Assembly (NCBI RefSeq): GCF_030129945.1
Contig: NZ_JARRAF010000009.1
Location: forward strand, 1-64,000
Direction of reading: 5' to 3'
DNA from: Parachitinimonas caeni
GTDB taxonomy: Bacteria; Pseudomonadota; Gammaproteobacteria; Burkholderiales; Chitinimonadaceae
DNA length: 64,000 nucleotides
This document shows, one piece after another, positions 35,583 to 44,658 of the stretch. The notes beneath the pieces are model-generated. The model was given only the letters and a program-made list of their open reading frames with translations. It was not told the DNA's origin and searched no databases. The position numbers were made by a program, and so were the translations under genes. The stretch's first letter is position 1; every line of letters starts with the position of its first letter.

Positions 35583-37202
35583 TCAGTACTCGCTCAGCAG
35601 ACCCGGTTTGCCCTGTGGCCCGCTATAGCCGAACGACCGGTCATTCTCGATGCGACTGCCTGAGGCTACAGGACGGCCGGGCCACAGTTTCTGGATGACG
35701 GTGTAGGTCATCACATCACTATAGTCATGCAGTGCCAGCGTGCGGTTATAGAAGAACGCCAGCGTGGCGTCTTTGTCCGGCAGGTAATACATCTGCGAGG
35801 TGTAGCCGATCATGCCGCCCTGATGGCCGATCAGATTGGCGTAGTTGTCTTTCACCAGACCCAGCCCATAAGTGAGGTTGCCGGTAAAGGGCATGAACTT
35901 GTAACGCTCGGTCTGCATGGCCGGGGTGATCATCGAGCCACGACCAACCAGCATGCCCAGCGCCGCCAGATCGGACGTTGTCGAGATGATGTCGCCCGAT
36001 GACCAGACGGTGGAAGGGTCTTTCAGCGTGACATCCTGCATGGTCAGCGTCTCGCTGTCCTGATAATAGCCATGCGAATACGGCGAAGGCACATACGGGT
36101 CGCCAATGCGCGGCACAAAGGTGTTCCGGATACCGTTGGCTTTCAGAATCCACTGCTCAATGGCGTCTTCGTACACCGTGCCCGAAACGTTCTTGATCAA
36201 CATCCCCAGCAGCACATAGTTGGTATTCGAATAACTGACCGTGCCATAAACCGGCGCATTCGGATTCTTGGCGTTGTTATTGGCGATGATCAGCAGTTCC
36301 TGAGGGAAGTAGCGCTTGAAAGCATCCGAAATGAAAGCATTGCCCCAAGTCGAATCCAGCGTGAAGTTATAAATGCCGCCCGTATGCTGCAGCAGATTGC
36401 GCACCGTGATCTTATTGCCATCGTAGAACGGCATATAAGACTTCATCTCGTTGGCCAGATACTTGTTGACTGGGTCATCCAGACTGATCTTGCCCTGGCC
36501 CGCCAGTTGCAGCACCGCCGTGGCCACCAGTACCTTGGTGTTGCTGCCGATACGGAAGCGCATATCACCGGTGATCGGCTGCTTGTTGGTGATATCGGCG
36601 TAACCACTGGTGGTCGTCCAGGTGCTGCCATCGGCATTACGTACCGACATGATGGTGCCGGGAATGCCGTACTGATAAGTCGATTGATCGACGATCAGCT
36701 GAACCTGTCGTTGTGCCTCGGTGTCCGTACGGGACGCGGCCACCTTGAATTGCCAGCAATACTCATTGCCCAGCGTGACACCCGAACTCCCCTTGATACC
36801 CTTTGACAGCCGTGCGAAATAACGCTGATTGGCCGCAAGAGGGTCGGTCGGATCGAACACCACTGCCTTCATCGAAGCGTCGTACCGCACCTTGCCGGCA
36901 ACGGGCCGATCACTCTCGTCCTTGACCACCAGTGCGTTGGCATCGACGCTGCCTGCATCGAGCGCGCTATTGAACGCTGCCAGCAGCAACGAATTCGACG
37001 CTGCATCCTGGCTATTGTGGCTGCGGCTGGTATAGATAACCTGAGGTGCGCCGGGCGCCGACGACTGGATCGTTTCCGGCCCCAGGCACGGCGCCTGCAC
37101 CACGGGTGACGAACTATCACCATCCGAATCACAACCCGTCAGACACATCGTCAACGCCACGGCTCCTCCCAGACCCACGACGCGCAAACTGTTTACCGCC
37201 AT
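35583..37202 (-). CDS. Serine hydrolase lipoprotein, class C beta-lactamase fold
   Basis: A 539-residue lipoprotein: lipobox LTGC (acylated Cys24), a beta-sandwich Big-type domain at about 40-155, then a beta-lactamase/DD-peptidase domain. The S220-x-x-K223 motif (SNTK), Y324-S-N (YSNTNY) and a late GHQGG replacing the KTG box mark the esterase/DD-carboxypeptidase branch. It could trim peptidoglycan or esters at the membrane surface. The ATG at 37202 is chosen because AAAGGA lies 6 bases upstream; a start five codons earlier lacks one. It is the first gene of the likely operon with the sensor, MFS and binding protein genes. Confidence 0.88.
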   Translation of the reverse strand: MAVNSLRVVGLGGAVALTMCLTGCDSDGDSSSPVVQAPCLGPETIQSSAPGAPQVIYTSRSHNSQDAASNSLLLAAFNSALDAGSVDANALVVKDESDRPVAGKVRYDASMKAVVFDPTDPLAANQRYFARLSKGIKGSSGVTLGNEYCWQFKVAASRTDTEAQRQVQLIVDQSTYQYGIPGTIMSVRNADGSTWTTTSGYADITNKQPITGDMRFRIGSNTKVLVATAVLQLAGQGKISLDDPVNKYLANEMKSYMPFYDGNKITVRNLLQHTGGIYNFTLDSTWGNAFISDAFKRYFPQELLIIANNNAKNPNAPVYGTVSYSNTNYVLLGMLIKNVSGTVYEDAIEQWILKANGIRNTFVPRIGDPYVPSPYSHGYYQDSETLTMQDVTLKDPSTVWSSGDIISTTSDLAALGMLVGRGSMITPAMQTERYKFMPFTGNLTYGLGLVKDNYANLIGHQGGMIGYTSQMYYLPDKDATLAFFYNRTLALHDYSDVMTYTVIQKLWPGRPVASGSRIENDRSFGYSGPQGKPGLLSEY

Positions 37203-37535
37203 GAAATATCCTTTCATGTTGTTGAAACATTCGAATAAAGATTCTCCGATCAGGCCCTGGCGGGCTCTTGTTCACCCGGCGGCTATCAGGTCGGACCAGC
37301 CGGGTTCGTGTTATTTGTAGATGGGGGAAGGGCAAAGTGGTAGGAGAAAATGAAAATTAGTTTGAAATCTTATTAATCTATTTGCTAGAAATAGCTATTA
37401 AATGCCTTGTAGGTGAGATTGTGTGGATCAAGTGCATTTTGTGCGAGGGGCGGAAGATGCCTTTCTTTGAGTAAGTTCAATTCATCTTGGGTGGCTGTGG
37501 CCTATTAAGGTTGTTTGTGGAGAAAGGGAATTGAT
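37203..37535. other. AT-rich intergenic region
   Basis: About 330 bases between divergent genes. The part 37320-37450 is strongly AT-rich and may hold the promoter of the gene at 37536. No repeat of the dispersed family or strong hairpin was seen. Confidence 0.5.
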
Positions 37536-37976
37536 ATGAAAATTCAAGAAAAAGATTTGTATCATGGTGCGGCTTTGACACAAATTGTTGAGCATGATTC
37601 ATTTAAGGCCCTAAATAAAGGTAGTGAGAAGTATGGTCACTATCTGATTAATCAGAATCGAAATATATTCATAAAGCACACAAAAAACCCAGAGTCTCCT
37701 TGGAGTTTTACCTTTCAGCCAGATGATTTGGAGTTTCTTCGAAATTTGCATGAGCAGGAAGGAGCATACCTGTTTTTGTGCCTAGTCTGTGGCAGCTCAA
37801 CAGTCTGTGCATTGAGCGGTAAGGAAATTAAACAGATATTGGACTTGTGTTCTAAGAATGTGGCTTGGGTTAAAGTTGAAGTGCCGCCTCACGGGCAATG
37901 TCACGTAAAAGGGTCAAATGGTGAAGCTGGAAAAGCTATTCCTCATAGGGCTTTTCCGGATAAATTGTTTTTGTAG
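37536..37976 (+). CDS. AT-rich orphan hypothetical protein
   Basis: A 146-residue soluble protein starting MKIQEKDLYHGAALTQIVEH. It has four cysteines (three in LCLVCGSSTVC, one in PHGQCHV) and a KxIPHRAFPDKLF end. I recall similar stand-alone proteins of this start and end in many bacteria, but no function. AAGGGAA stands 7 bases before ATG 37536, which is better than the in-frame ATG at 37515. The gene and its flanks are much more AT-rich than the rest, a sign of recent acquisition. Confidence 0.65.
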   Translation: MKIQEKDLYHGAALTQIVEHDSFKALNKGSEKYGHYLINQNRNIFIKHTKNPESPWSFTFQPDDLEFLRNLHEQEGAYLFLCLVCGSSTVCALSGKEIKQILDLCSKNVAWVKVEVPPHGQCHVKGSNGEAGKAIPHRAFPDKLFL

Positions 37977-38092
37977 ATCGTATTTTTTGGACTGTCTGTG
38001 ATGCGCTGTGGTTTTGATTGGATTGATTTAAGTTTTGCTATCTGCTTAATATTGATTGCTGTGCATTCAGGAAATTTATTTGCGATTTTATT

Positions 38093-38980
38093 TTAATCCT
38101 TGGCCTCTTTGGGCGCCCGTTCTTCTGGCTCGACATGCACCATGACGGTGGTGTTGCCCAGCGCCTGTTCGATGGCGGCTTCGAGCTGGTCACACAGGTG
38201 GTGGGCGGCATCAACGGTGATTTGGCCGGGGACATATAGCTTGAACTCGACAAAGCGTTTGGAGCCGGATTTGCGGGTTTTCAGCTCGGCATGGCGTCCA
38301 GCGGGGCCAAGCTCGTGTTCAATGGTGCGGTGGATGGTTGCCACTTCGTCTGTGGGCAGGGTGGCGTCCATCAATCCGTCGGCGCTACGTCGCAACAGGT
38401 CAACCCCGGTGCGGATGATGTTAAGGCCAACCAGCAAGGCGATGATCGGATCGAGAATGGCCCAGCTGGGTGGCGCAAACAGCAGGACGGTGAGGCCGGC
38501 AATCACGCCAACCGAGGTCCAGACATCGGTGAGCAGGTGACGGGCGTCGGCTTCGAGCACGATGCTGTCAAGACGTTTGGCCTGTTTGAGCAGGATCAGG
38601 GCCGTGCCGGCATTAACGACCGATGCCAGGGCGGAAAGTCCCAGCCCGGCGCCCAGTTGCAGCGGCGGGGTCGGCATGCGCAGCTTCTGCCAGGCTTCGA
38701 ACATAATGGTGAGCGCCGCGACCAGAATCAATGCGCCCTCGACGCCACTTGAGAAATACTCGGCCTTGTCGTGACCCCAGGGATGGGATTCATCGGCCGG
38801 CCGGGCCACGATGGTGACGACGACCAGAGCCACGATGGCAGCAGCCAGATTGACAAACGATTCCATCGCGTCGGAATAAAGGCTGACGGAATCGGTCAGG
38901 AACCAGGCACCGAACTTCAGCCCGAGGGTAACGCAGGAGGCTCCGACGGAGAGCAGGGCAAGCTTTTGTGAAGCATTCAT
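38093..38980 (-). CDS. Cation diffusion facilitator (FieF/CzcD-type) metal transporter
   Basis: A 295-residue inner-membrane exporter of divalent metals (Zn, Fe, Co or Cd) driven by protons. Six helices are seen. SDAMESFVNLAAA in TM2 and EADARHLLTDVWTS in TM5 carry metal-site residues (the second gives H and D in HLLTD); HPWGHDKAEYFSS is the conserved loop. The C-terminal soluble domain ends in VMVHVEPEE. The second residue of the TM2 metal pair is not the usual D of E. coli FieF, so specificity may differ. It is not clustered with a metal regulator. Confidence 0.9.
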   Translation of the reverse strand: MNASQKLALLSVGASCVTLGLKFGAWFLTDSVSLYSDAMESFVNLAAAIVALVVVTIVARPADESHPWGHDKAEYFSSGVEGALILVAALTIMFEAWQKLRMPTPPLQLGAGLGLSALASVVNAGTALILLKQAKRLDSIVLEADARHLLTDVWTSVGVIAGLTVLLFAPPSWAILDPIIALLVGLNIIRTGVDLLRRSADGLMDATLPTDEVATIHRTIEHELGPAGRHAELKTRKSGSKRFVEFKLYVPGQITVDAAHHLCDQLEAAIEQALGNTTVMVHVEPEERAPKEAKD

Positions 38981-39206
38981 GACTTGTTTTTAGACTACCC
39001 TGAGAAGCTGTTTGCAACCTCGCCATGCGGTGAGGATCTGCAAGCCAGCAGTGAGCGTTGCCCATCAGCAGGGGAGTGTTCTGTGTGCAAAGCAGCATTC
39101 TGCCGCAAATGGTGGAGGGCAAGCCAGCTGGCATAAGGATTGCCTTGTTTGTTGCTGTGCAGCATTGTCGTACACTGATGACATCTTTGTTACCGGAGTA
39201 AACCGT

Positions 39207-40523
39207 ATGAATGAGGATGAGCATGCCCACAGAATTGTGATTGTCGGCGGCGGTGCCGGCGGGCTGGAGTTGGCAACCCGCCTGGGTAACAGCCTGGGGC
39301 GCCGAGGGAAGGCCGAAATAACGCTGGTTGATGCGGCCCGCACCCATATCTGGAAGCCCCTGCTGCACCAATTGGCCGCTGGTAGTTTTGATACCCACGC
39401 AGAAGAAATCGAATATCTGGCCCAAGCGCGCTGGAACCACTTCCGCTTCCGCCTTGGTCGGCTCGAATCCATAGACCGTCAGGCCCGCCTGATTCATCTG
39501 TCGCCCAGTTACGATGCCCACGGCGCAGAAATCACCCCTCCCCAGCAAATCCCCTACGACACCCTGGTGATCGCCATTGGCAGCCAGACCAATGACTTCG
39601 GCACACGCGGTGCCGCCCAGAATGCCATCAAGCTCGATAATCCTGAATCGGCCCGTCGTTTCAACGATAGGTTGATCAATGCCTGCCTGCGGGCGCAGAC
39701 CGTGCCTGTTGGGGCGGGGCAGGGCCGGTTGACTGTCACCATTGTTGGGGCCGGCGCAACCGGGGTGGAGCTGGCGGCCGAGTTGCATGCCACCGCCAAG
39801 GTGCTCACCAGCTACGGGCTGGAGCATGTCAGCCCTGAGAGCGAATTGAAAATTGTGCTGGTCGAGGCGGCGCCACGCATTCTGGCGCAGTTGCCCGAAC
39901 GCTTGTCCGAAGCCGCCAGTCGCGAGCTGCGCGCGCTGGGCATTGAAATCCATAGCAATGAGCGGGTAGTCGAAGTCACTGCAGATGCGGTGCATATGCA
40001 AAGTGGCAAAGTGATTCCGAGCACGCTGACAGTCTGGGCTGCGGGCATCAAGGCTCCCGACTTTTTGAAGGAGTTTGGCGGGCTGGAGGTCAACCGGCTG
40101 AATCAGCTACTGGTCGGGCCAACCCTGCAGACCACGCTCGACCCTGCCATCTTCGCTATGGGTGACTGCGCGAGTTGCCCGCAAGGCGATAGCACCGTAC
40201 CGCCGCGTGCGCAGGCCGCGCATCAGCAAGCCAACTACCTGACCCGTACCATCATGCGCATCATTGCCGGTAAAACGGTCAAGCCGTTCAAGTTTCAGGA
40301 CTATGGCTCGCTGGTGTCGCTAGCGTCTTATTCTTCGGTGGGGAGTCTGATGGGTAGCCTGAGCCGGGGCAGCCTGTTTGTGGAAGGTCAGGTGGCCAAA
40401 TTCATGTATTGGAGCCTGCACAAGAAACATCAGCTGGCGCTGAGTGGTGTGGCGCGCACGGTGCTGATCACCGCTTCGGAATGGCTGGATAGGGTTCACC
40501 GGCCGCGCATCAAACTACACTGA
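39207..40523 (+). CDS. ndh: Type II NADH dehydrogenase
   Basis: A 438-residue flavoprotein that oxidises NADH and passes electrons to quinone at the inner membrane without proton pumping. The FAD-binding start IVIVGGGAGGLELATRLG, the second dinucleotide fold VTIVGAGATGVELAAEL and AIFAMGDCA are diagnostic. The C-terminal VAKFMYWSLHKKHQLALSG helix is the membrane-binding part seen in bacterial Ndh. ATG 39207 has GGAG about 9 bases upstream; the frame is open well before this. A hairpin (40545-40570) follows the stop. Confidence 0.93.
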   Translation: MNEDEHAHRIVIVGGGAGGLELATRLGNSLGRRGKAEITLVDAARTHIWKPLLHQLAAGSFDTHAEEIEYLAQARWNHFRFRLGRLESIDRQARLIHLSPSYDAHGAEITPPQQIPYDTLVIAIGSQTNDFGTRGAAQNAIKLDNPESARRFNDRLINACLRAQTVPVGAGQGRLTVTIVGAGATGVELAAELHATAKVLTSYGLEHVSPESELKIVLVEAAPRILAQLPERLSEAASRELRALGIEIHSNERVVEVTADAVHMQSGKVIPSTLTVWAAGIKAPDFLKEFGGLEVNRLNQLLVGPTLQTTLDPAIFAMGDCASCPQGDSTVPPRAQAAHQQANYLTRTIMRIIAGKTVKPFKFQDYGSLVSLASYSSVGSLMGSLSRGSLFVEGQVAKFMYWSLHKKHQLALSGVARTVLITASEWLDRVHRPRIKLH

Positions 40524-40920
40524 GTCGAAAGAGCCCTCTCGAAATCTGGCAGGCGTGTCTGCCTGCCAGAGCCCATTTCCCTGTCTGTCATCTACAAATA
40601 GTAACAAGCCCGCGCTGTACTAGTTGTCTTGCCGTTTTGTACCGACATTGCAACTTATGCCACCAGGGCAGGGAAAAATACCAATACCTGAAGAATGTTA
40701 TTGAAATCAATGATTTTCGGTTTTGAATGACAATGGTATTTGCTATTCTGGCCGACCCGTTTGGCCCCATTCCGCCACCCTTCATCCTGGCATGGTTCCC
40801 GACGGGGCCGGATTCCTGTGCGCCAACCGCACGTATCGCAGCAGTGAGCGGCCCGAATATCTTGGGAGACCAGATAAGGGCCGTATAAAACCCAGATCAG
40901 ACTCGACAGGAGCTTCTTCA
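40524..40920. other. Intergenic region between ndh and M48 peptidase gene
   Basis: About 400 bases. It begins with the hairpin at 40545-40570. TTGAAT (about 40722) and TATTCT (about 40743) are a weak promoter candidate with a short 15-base spacer. No further gene is supported. Confidence 0.45.
40545..40570 (+). terminator. Hairpin downstream of ndh
   Basis: TCTGGCAGGC and GCCTGCCAGA form a perfect 10-bp stem with a 6-base loop, 21 bases after the ndh stop. No T-run follows, so the terminator assignment is tentative. Confidence 0.6.
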
Positions 40921-41787
40921 ATGATCAGACCGACCCTCCTCGCCACCTTGATAGCATTGACCCTGGGCGCATGTGCCAGTGCCCCGACCGACCAGAAATC
41001 AGGTACCAGCAAGCCGGCAGACAAAGGTTCTACCAACAGCTTGTCTGCACTGGGCAGTGCCCTGTCTTCGGGCAGCAATTCATCCGGGGCAAGCAAAGAA
41101 GATAACAAGATCGGCGCAGTGGGTGATCTGATGTCAGCTGCATCGGTCAGCGAGGCCGAGCTGAAAAGCGCTTCGTTGCAGCAGATGAAATACTCCGACA
41201 AGAAATCGAAGGTGGCGCCCGCCGGCAACAAGTATGCCGCCCGCTTGGCCAGGCTCACCGCCAAGCACGTCAACGAAGACGGCATGAAGCTTAACTTCAA
41301 GGTTTACCTCACCAAAGATGTGAACGCCTTTGCTGCCCCGGATGGCAGTATCCGTGTGTACGCCGGATTGATGGATCTGATGGACGATGATGAACTCCGG
41401 AGCGTGATTGGCCATGAAATCGGCCACGTCAAGCACGGCCATAGCCTGAACGCGCTACGCACGGCCTATGTTGCGTCGGCGGCACGCAAGGCAGCAGCGA
41501 GTACCGATGGCACGGTCGGCGTTCTGGCCGACTCCCAGCTTGGCGCCCTTGCCGAGGCAGTCGTGGGCAGCCAGTTCTCGCAAAGTCAGGAGACCCAGGC
41601 TGATGACTATGGCTATGAATTCATGAAGAAGCATAAATACAAGGCAGCCGCAATGGAATCGGCCTTCCGCAAGCTGGCAAAGGCGGGCGGCGGCAATAAC
41701 TCCTTACTGGCCAAAATGCTGTCCAGCCACCCAGACCCATCCGGCCGTGCTGATCGGGTGAAAGACAAAGTTGCCAAGGGTCAATAA
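40921..41787 (+). CDS. M48 family metallopeptidase lipoprotein (LoiP/YcaL-like)
   Basis: A 288-residue outer-membrane lipoprotein: signal with lipobox LGAC (acylated Cys18), a Ser/Gly-rich linker, then an M48 zinc peptidase domain. HEIGHVKHGH (H165, E166, H169) is the active site and the third ligand Glu is in SQETQADDYG. NAFAAPDGSIRVYAGLMDLMDDDELRSV is typical of the LoiP/YcaL/BepA group, which degrade or check outer-membrane proteins. AGGAG stands before the ATG. A strong terminator follows, so it is probably its own transcription unit. Confidence 0.9.
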   Translation: MIRPTLLATLIALTLGACASAPTDQKSGTSKPADKGSTNSLSALGSALSSGSNSSGASKEDNKIGAVGDLMSAASVSEAELKSASLQQMKYSDKKSKVAPAGNKYAARLARLTAKHVNEDGMKLNFKVYLTKDVNAFAAPDGSIRVYAGLMDLMDDDELRSVIGHEIGHVKHGHSLNALRTAYVASAARKAAASTDGTVGVLADSQLGALAEAVVGSQFSQSQETQADDYGYEFMKKHKYKAAAMESAFRKLAKAGGGNNSLLAKMLSSHPDPSGRADRVKDKVAKGQ

Positions 41788-41812
41788 AAGCATTTGGTCG
41801 CGACTAGCCAAC

Positions 41813-41844
41813 AAAAATCCGGGATGAATATCCCGGATTTTTTT
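41813..41844 (+). terminator. Rho-independent terminator
   Basis: AAAAATCCGGGA, a 6-base loop, then TCCCGGATTTTT with further Ts. It ends the M48 peptidase gene and, read in the other direction, lies downstream of the helicase gene. Confidence 0.9.
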
Positions 41845-41893
41845 ATGTGCGTTCACGCAGGGAGTTGGGGGTGATGGCAAGAGGCGCCACGCG

Positions 41894-43816
41894 TCACGGC
41901 ACCAGCAGCCAGGCGCCTTCCTGCGCGCGGGTCAGGCCGACATACAGCTCGCGTTTCTGTTGTTCGCTGGCGGTGGCGAGCAGGTGCTCGGCCCAGCTCT
42001 GGTGGCCGCTGGCGGGCAGGATTACATACGGCCATTCATTGCCTTTGCAGTGCGTGACCGAGGTCAGAGCCACCTTGCTGGCGTACCCGACATTCGGCTT
42101 GGAAAACTGCTTGGCGAGTTCATCCAGCTCAGCCAGGAATGCCTTGCTGCCTTCCCGCTCAATCTGGGCGGCGAGCTGGCCCAGCGCCACCTGCATGGCC
42201 TGTGCCGCAGCTTGGGTGGGGGACATGACCCCCAGCCATTCCCTGATGCGAAAGCGTTGCAACCAGCCTCGAAGGCTGGGGGATTCATCGGGGGCGCCGG
42301 TCTCGGCCAGACGGGCCCGCAGCATCTCCAGCGCCAGCGGCAGGTTGGCGGGCAGATATACGATCTGCCGCTCGCCCAGAGCACGTTCCGACAGCAAGGC
42401 TTCCAGACTGCGATAGTCGTCGGCCGAAAGCTTCAAGCGGGGACTGAGTGCCAGCAACAGCAGGGCCATGCAGTCGAGGTGGTTGTATTCGCGCTGCAGT
42501 TTCTGATCGATCAGCAGGACGATGGCGCGTAGCACCCCGGCTTCTCGCGACAAATGCAAAGGGGTGATGCCATCGCAGCGATAGCCGATCTTGGCCCGAT
42601 GCAGACAGACCATCAGCGAAAACGCCATCTGCGGCTGTGGCAGCAGGATGGCAAAGTCCTTGCCGGCTGCACCGGCACTCATGCCCTTGCTGATCAGGCT
42701 GATCAAGGCGTCTTCCGGTGTCTGCGTTTTCAGGCTGAGTTGCTTGAATTGCGTACGGCTATCGCGTAGCGGCGTAATCGACAGCTCGTTGCCACGCAAT
42801 CGTTCCAGCACGCCTTTGACGGTCTTGGCCAACGGGTTGCCGAAGCGATAAGTGATAGAGAGCGGCAGGTGACCTACCTGTTTCAACTGCTGGTCGTAGG
42901 CCTCAAAGGCGTCGAAGGTAGTAGCGCCGCGCCATTCAAAAATATCCTGATTGCGATCACCCACTGCAACAAGCCGGCAGCCGGCTTTGGCCATCTCGGC
43001 CAGAATCGCAAAATGCACGGCCTTGGTGTCGTGGAATTCATCGACCAGCACGTATTCGATGCCCTGCTGTTGGCAATATTGGCGGATCGCAGCGGGCTCC
43101 TGCGCCAGGTCATAGGCGGCATCGCCGTGACAGAGAAAATCCGCAGCGTCCCGCTGTTTTTCATACTCCTGATACAGACTGAACGACCAGGGCGGCAATT
43201 TCAGCGCCTGTAGCGCCAGCTGGATCGACTCGCGGTCGAATTCATCCGCCCATTCCTGGTTGTAGGCATCAAACGGTGCACGAGTGAAAGTCAGGCTGGT
43301 TTTCAGATTGGTAATGAGTTCCAGCAGGGCGAGGATGGATTCGCTGTCGGTCGGCAGCGGGTCCATATCGTGGCGCTGCGCGTGCTGGTTGATAAGGGCC
43401 ACGGCCTGCTCCATGGCCAGATAGGGCCGGTCATCATCGACAATGGCCCGCCCCAGGGTGCCGGCTTCCCAGCGCTTGACGCGTGAATGCACTCGCAGAC
43501 AGCGAATGGCAAACTCATCGAAGGTGTTGCAAAGCGCATGTGCAGCCTGTTCATTCAGGCTGGCATCAAACAAGGTTTTGTACTGCCCAAGAAAGCGGCG
43601 GCGCCCCTTGCGGGAGAAGGTCAGCGCCAAGGCTTGCCTGCCCTGCCGTTTCAGGCCGTCGTAGAGGGCTGTCAGCGCAGTAGTCTTGCCGGTGCCGGCC
43701 AGGGCCTCAATCAATAGATGGCGCGGGGCTTTGGTGGACTGAGGCCATTGCAAAATGGCCGCCAGCTCGTCGGTCAGCTGGATGCGGCCTTGGCCGATGG
43801 TGGATGCGGATTCCAA
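41894..43816 (-). CDS. UvrD/Rep-like superfamily 1 DNA helicase
   Basis: A 640-residue ATP-dependent helicase. Walker A is GTGKTT (41-46), Walker B VLVDEFHDT (256-264, with H where Q is usual), motif III VGDRNQDIFEWRGA (285-298), and motif VI LYVGLTRAQEGAW near the C-terminus. A THCKGNEWPYVIL segment matches motif V. It is a little shorter than UvrD or PcrA. The first possible start is TTG at 43816 with no clear ribosome site, so the true start may differ. No partner nuclease lies nearby; DNA repair or unwinding is inferred from motifs. Not the housekeeping UvrD by evident context. Confidence 0.85.
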   Translation of the reverse strand: MESASTIGQGRIQLTDELAAILQWPQSTKAPRHLLIEALAGTGKTTALTALYDGLKRQGRQALALTFSRKGRRRFLGQYKTLFDASLNEQAAHALCNTFDEFAIRCLRVHSRVKRWEAGTLGRAIVDDDRPYLAMEQAVALINQHAQRHDMDPLPTDSESILALLELITNLKTSLTFTRAPFDAYNQEWADEFDRESIQLALQALKLPPWSFSLYQEYEKQRDAADFLCHGDAAYDLAQEPAAIRQYCQQQGIEYVLVDEFHDTKAVHFAILAEMAKAGCRLVAVGDRNQDIFEWRGATTFDAFEAYDQQLKQVGHLPLSITYRFGNPLAKTVKGVLERLRGNELSITPLRDSRTQFKQLSLKTQTPEDALISLISKGMSAGAAGKDFAILLPQPQMAFSLMVCLHRAKIGYRCDGITPLHLSREAGVLRAIVLLIDQKLQREYNHLDCMALLLLALSPRLKLSADDYRSLEALLSERALGERQIVYLPANLPLALEMLRARLAETGAPDESPSLRGWLQRFRIREWLGVMSPTQAAAQAMQVALGQLAAQIEREGSKAFLAELDELAKQFSKPNVGYASKVALTSVTHCKGNEWPYVILPASGHQSWAEHLLATASEQQKRELYVGLTRAQEGAWLLVP

Positions 43817-43883
43817 GCGGATGTCTTCAGGTAAGTGTTAACAATGGGCCGAATGGTCACATATCCGCCATTTCCTTGCGCAG

Positions 43884-44516
43884 CTAAATCGCCCCGGCCT
43901 GCCGCATCACTTGCTCGATCGCCTCGGCAAATCGGCCATAACCGACCGCGTTCGGGTGGATCGGATCACTTTTCTGATGGCCCTTGCCCAGAATATCCGG
44001 CAGCGCCTTGTCTTCAAGTGGCAGCTTGTATTCCTTGGCGAGACTGGCATAAAACGGTGGCACGTCGCGTGTCAGGCTGGGTTTGGGAACGCCTATCAGC
44101 AGCACGGCGATTTGCTTGCTGCGCGCCAGCTCGATCATCGCCCGCAGGTTGGCAATGGTGTCAGCCTCTGGTGCGCCACGCAGAAAATCGTTGCCGCCCA
44201 TGCACAGAATCATCAGCTTCGGTCTGGCTTCTTCCAGCACCTCCGGCAGTCGGCTACGGCCATCGGCGGTGGTTTCGCCGGGGATACCGGCATTGACGAC
44301 CTTGTGGCCGATGCGCCCCGCCAGCACGGCCGGATACGCCTCTGGCGGGCTGGCGCCGGTGCCAAAGGTCAGGCTGTCGCCAAATGCCAGCACGACATCT
44401 CCTGCCGCAAGGCGTGGCAACGGTGGCGGCTTGCTGCAGGCGGCAAGCAGAAACAGACTGGCCAGCAGCCAGATGAGGCGGTGCAAGACAGACAGTCGAG
44501 GCAGAACGGCAGGCAT
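43884..44516 (-). CDS. tesA: Arylesterase/acyl-CoA thioesterase TesA-like lipoprotein
   Basis: A 210-residue SGNH/GDSL hydrolase. It has a signal with lipobox LAAC (Cys27), so it is likely a lipoprotein. AFGDSLTFG carries the nucleophile Ser48, and the GxND block (MGGNDFL) and DPIHPNAVGYG (Asp/His) complete the site. The family hydrolyses thioesters, aryl esters and lysophospholipids. Nothing else on the strand is close enough to call an operon; the helicase gene lies 67 bases downstream. Confidence 0.87.
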   Translation of the reverse strand: MPAVLPRLSVLHRLIWLLASLFLLAACSKPPPLPRLAAGDVVLAFGDSLTFGTGASPPEAYPAVLAGRIGHKVVNAGIPGETTADGRSRLPEVLEEARPKLMILCMGGNDFLRGAPEADTIANLRAMIELARSKQIAVLLIGVPKPSLTRDVPPFYASLAKEYKLPLEDKALPDILGKGHQKSDPIHPNAVGYGRFAEAIEQVMRQAGAI

Positions 44517-44658
44517 AAATCGCTGACTCCTGTGGGGAAGGGGGCTGGGGTCGTTTCGGGTACTCCCGACGCCAGGATGGCCTGGCGATGGATTGAACGT
44601 CAGTCAAGCGGGCGCACCCTGTTAATATTGGCGCCTTTGTCGCTTTCTGTCGCCTATC

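Noticed and set aside
38790-40001. 403-residue minus-strand open frame across the CDF-ndh junction
   Set aside because: Overlaps ndh and the CDF gene, both with complete family motifs; translation has no conserved look.
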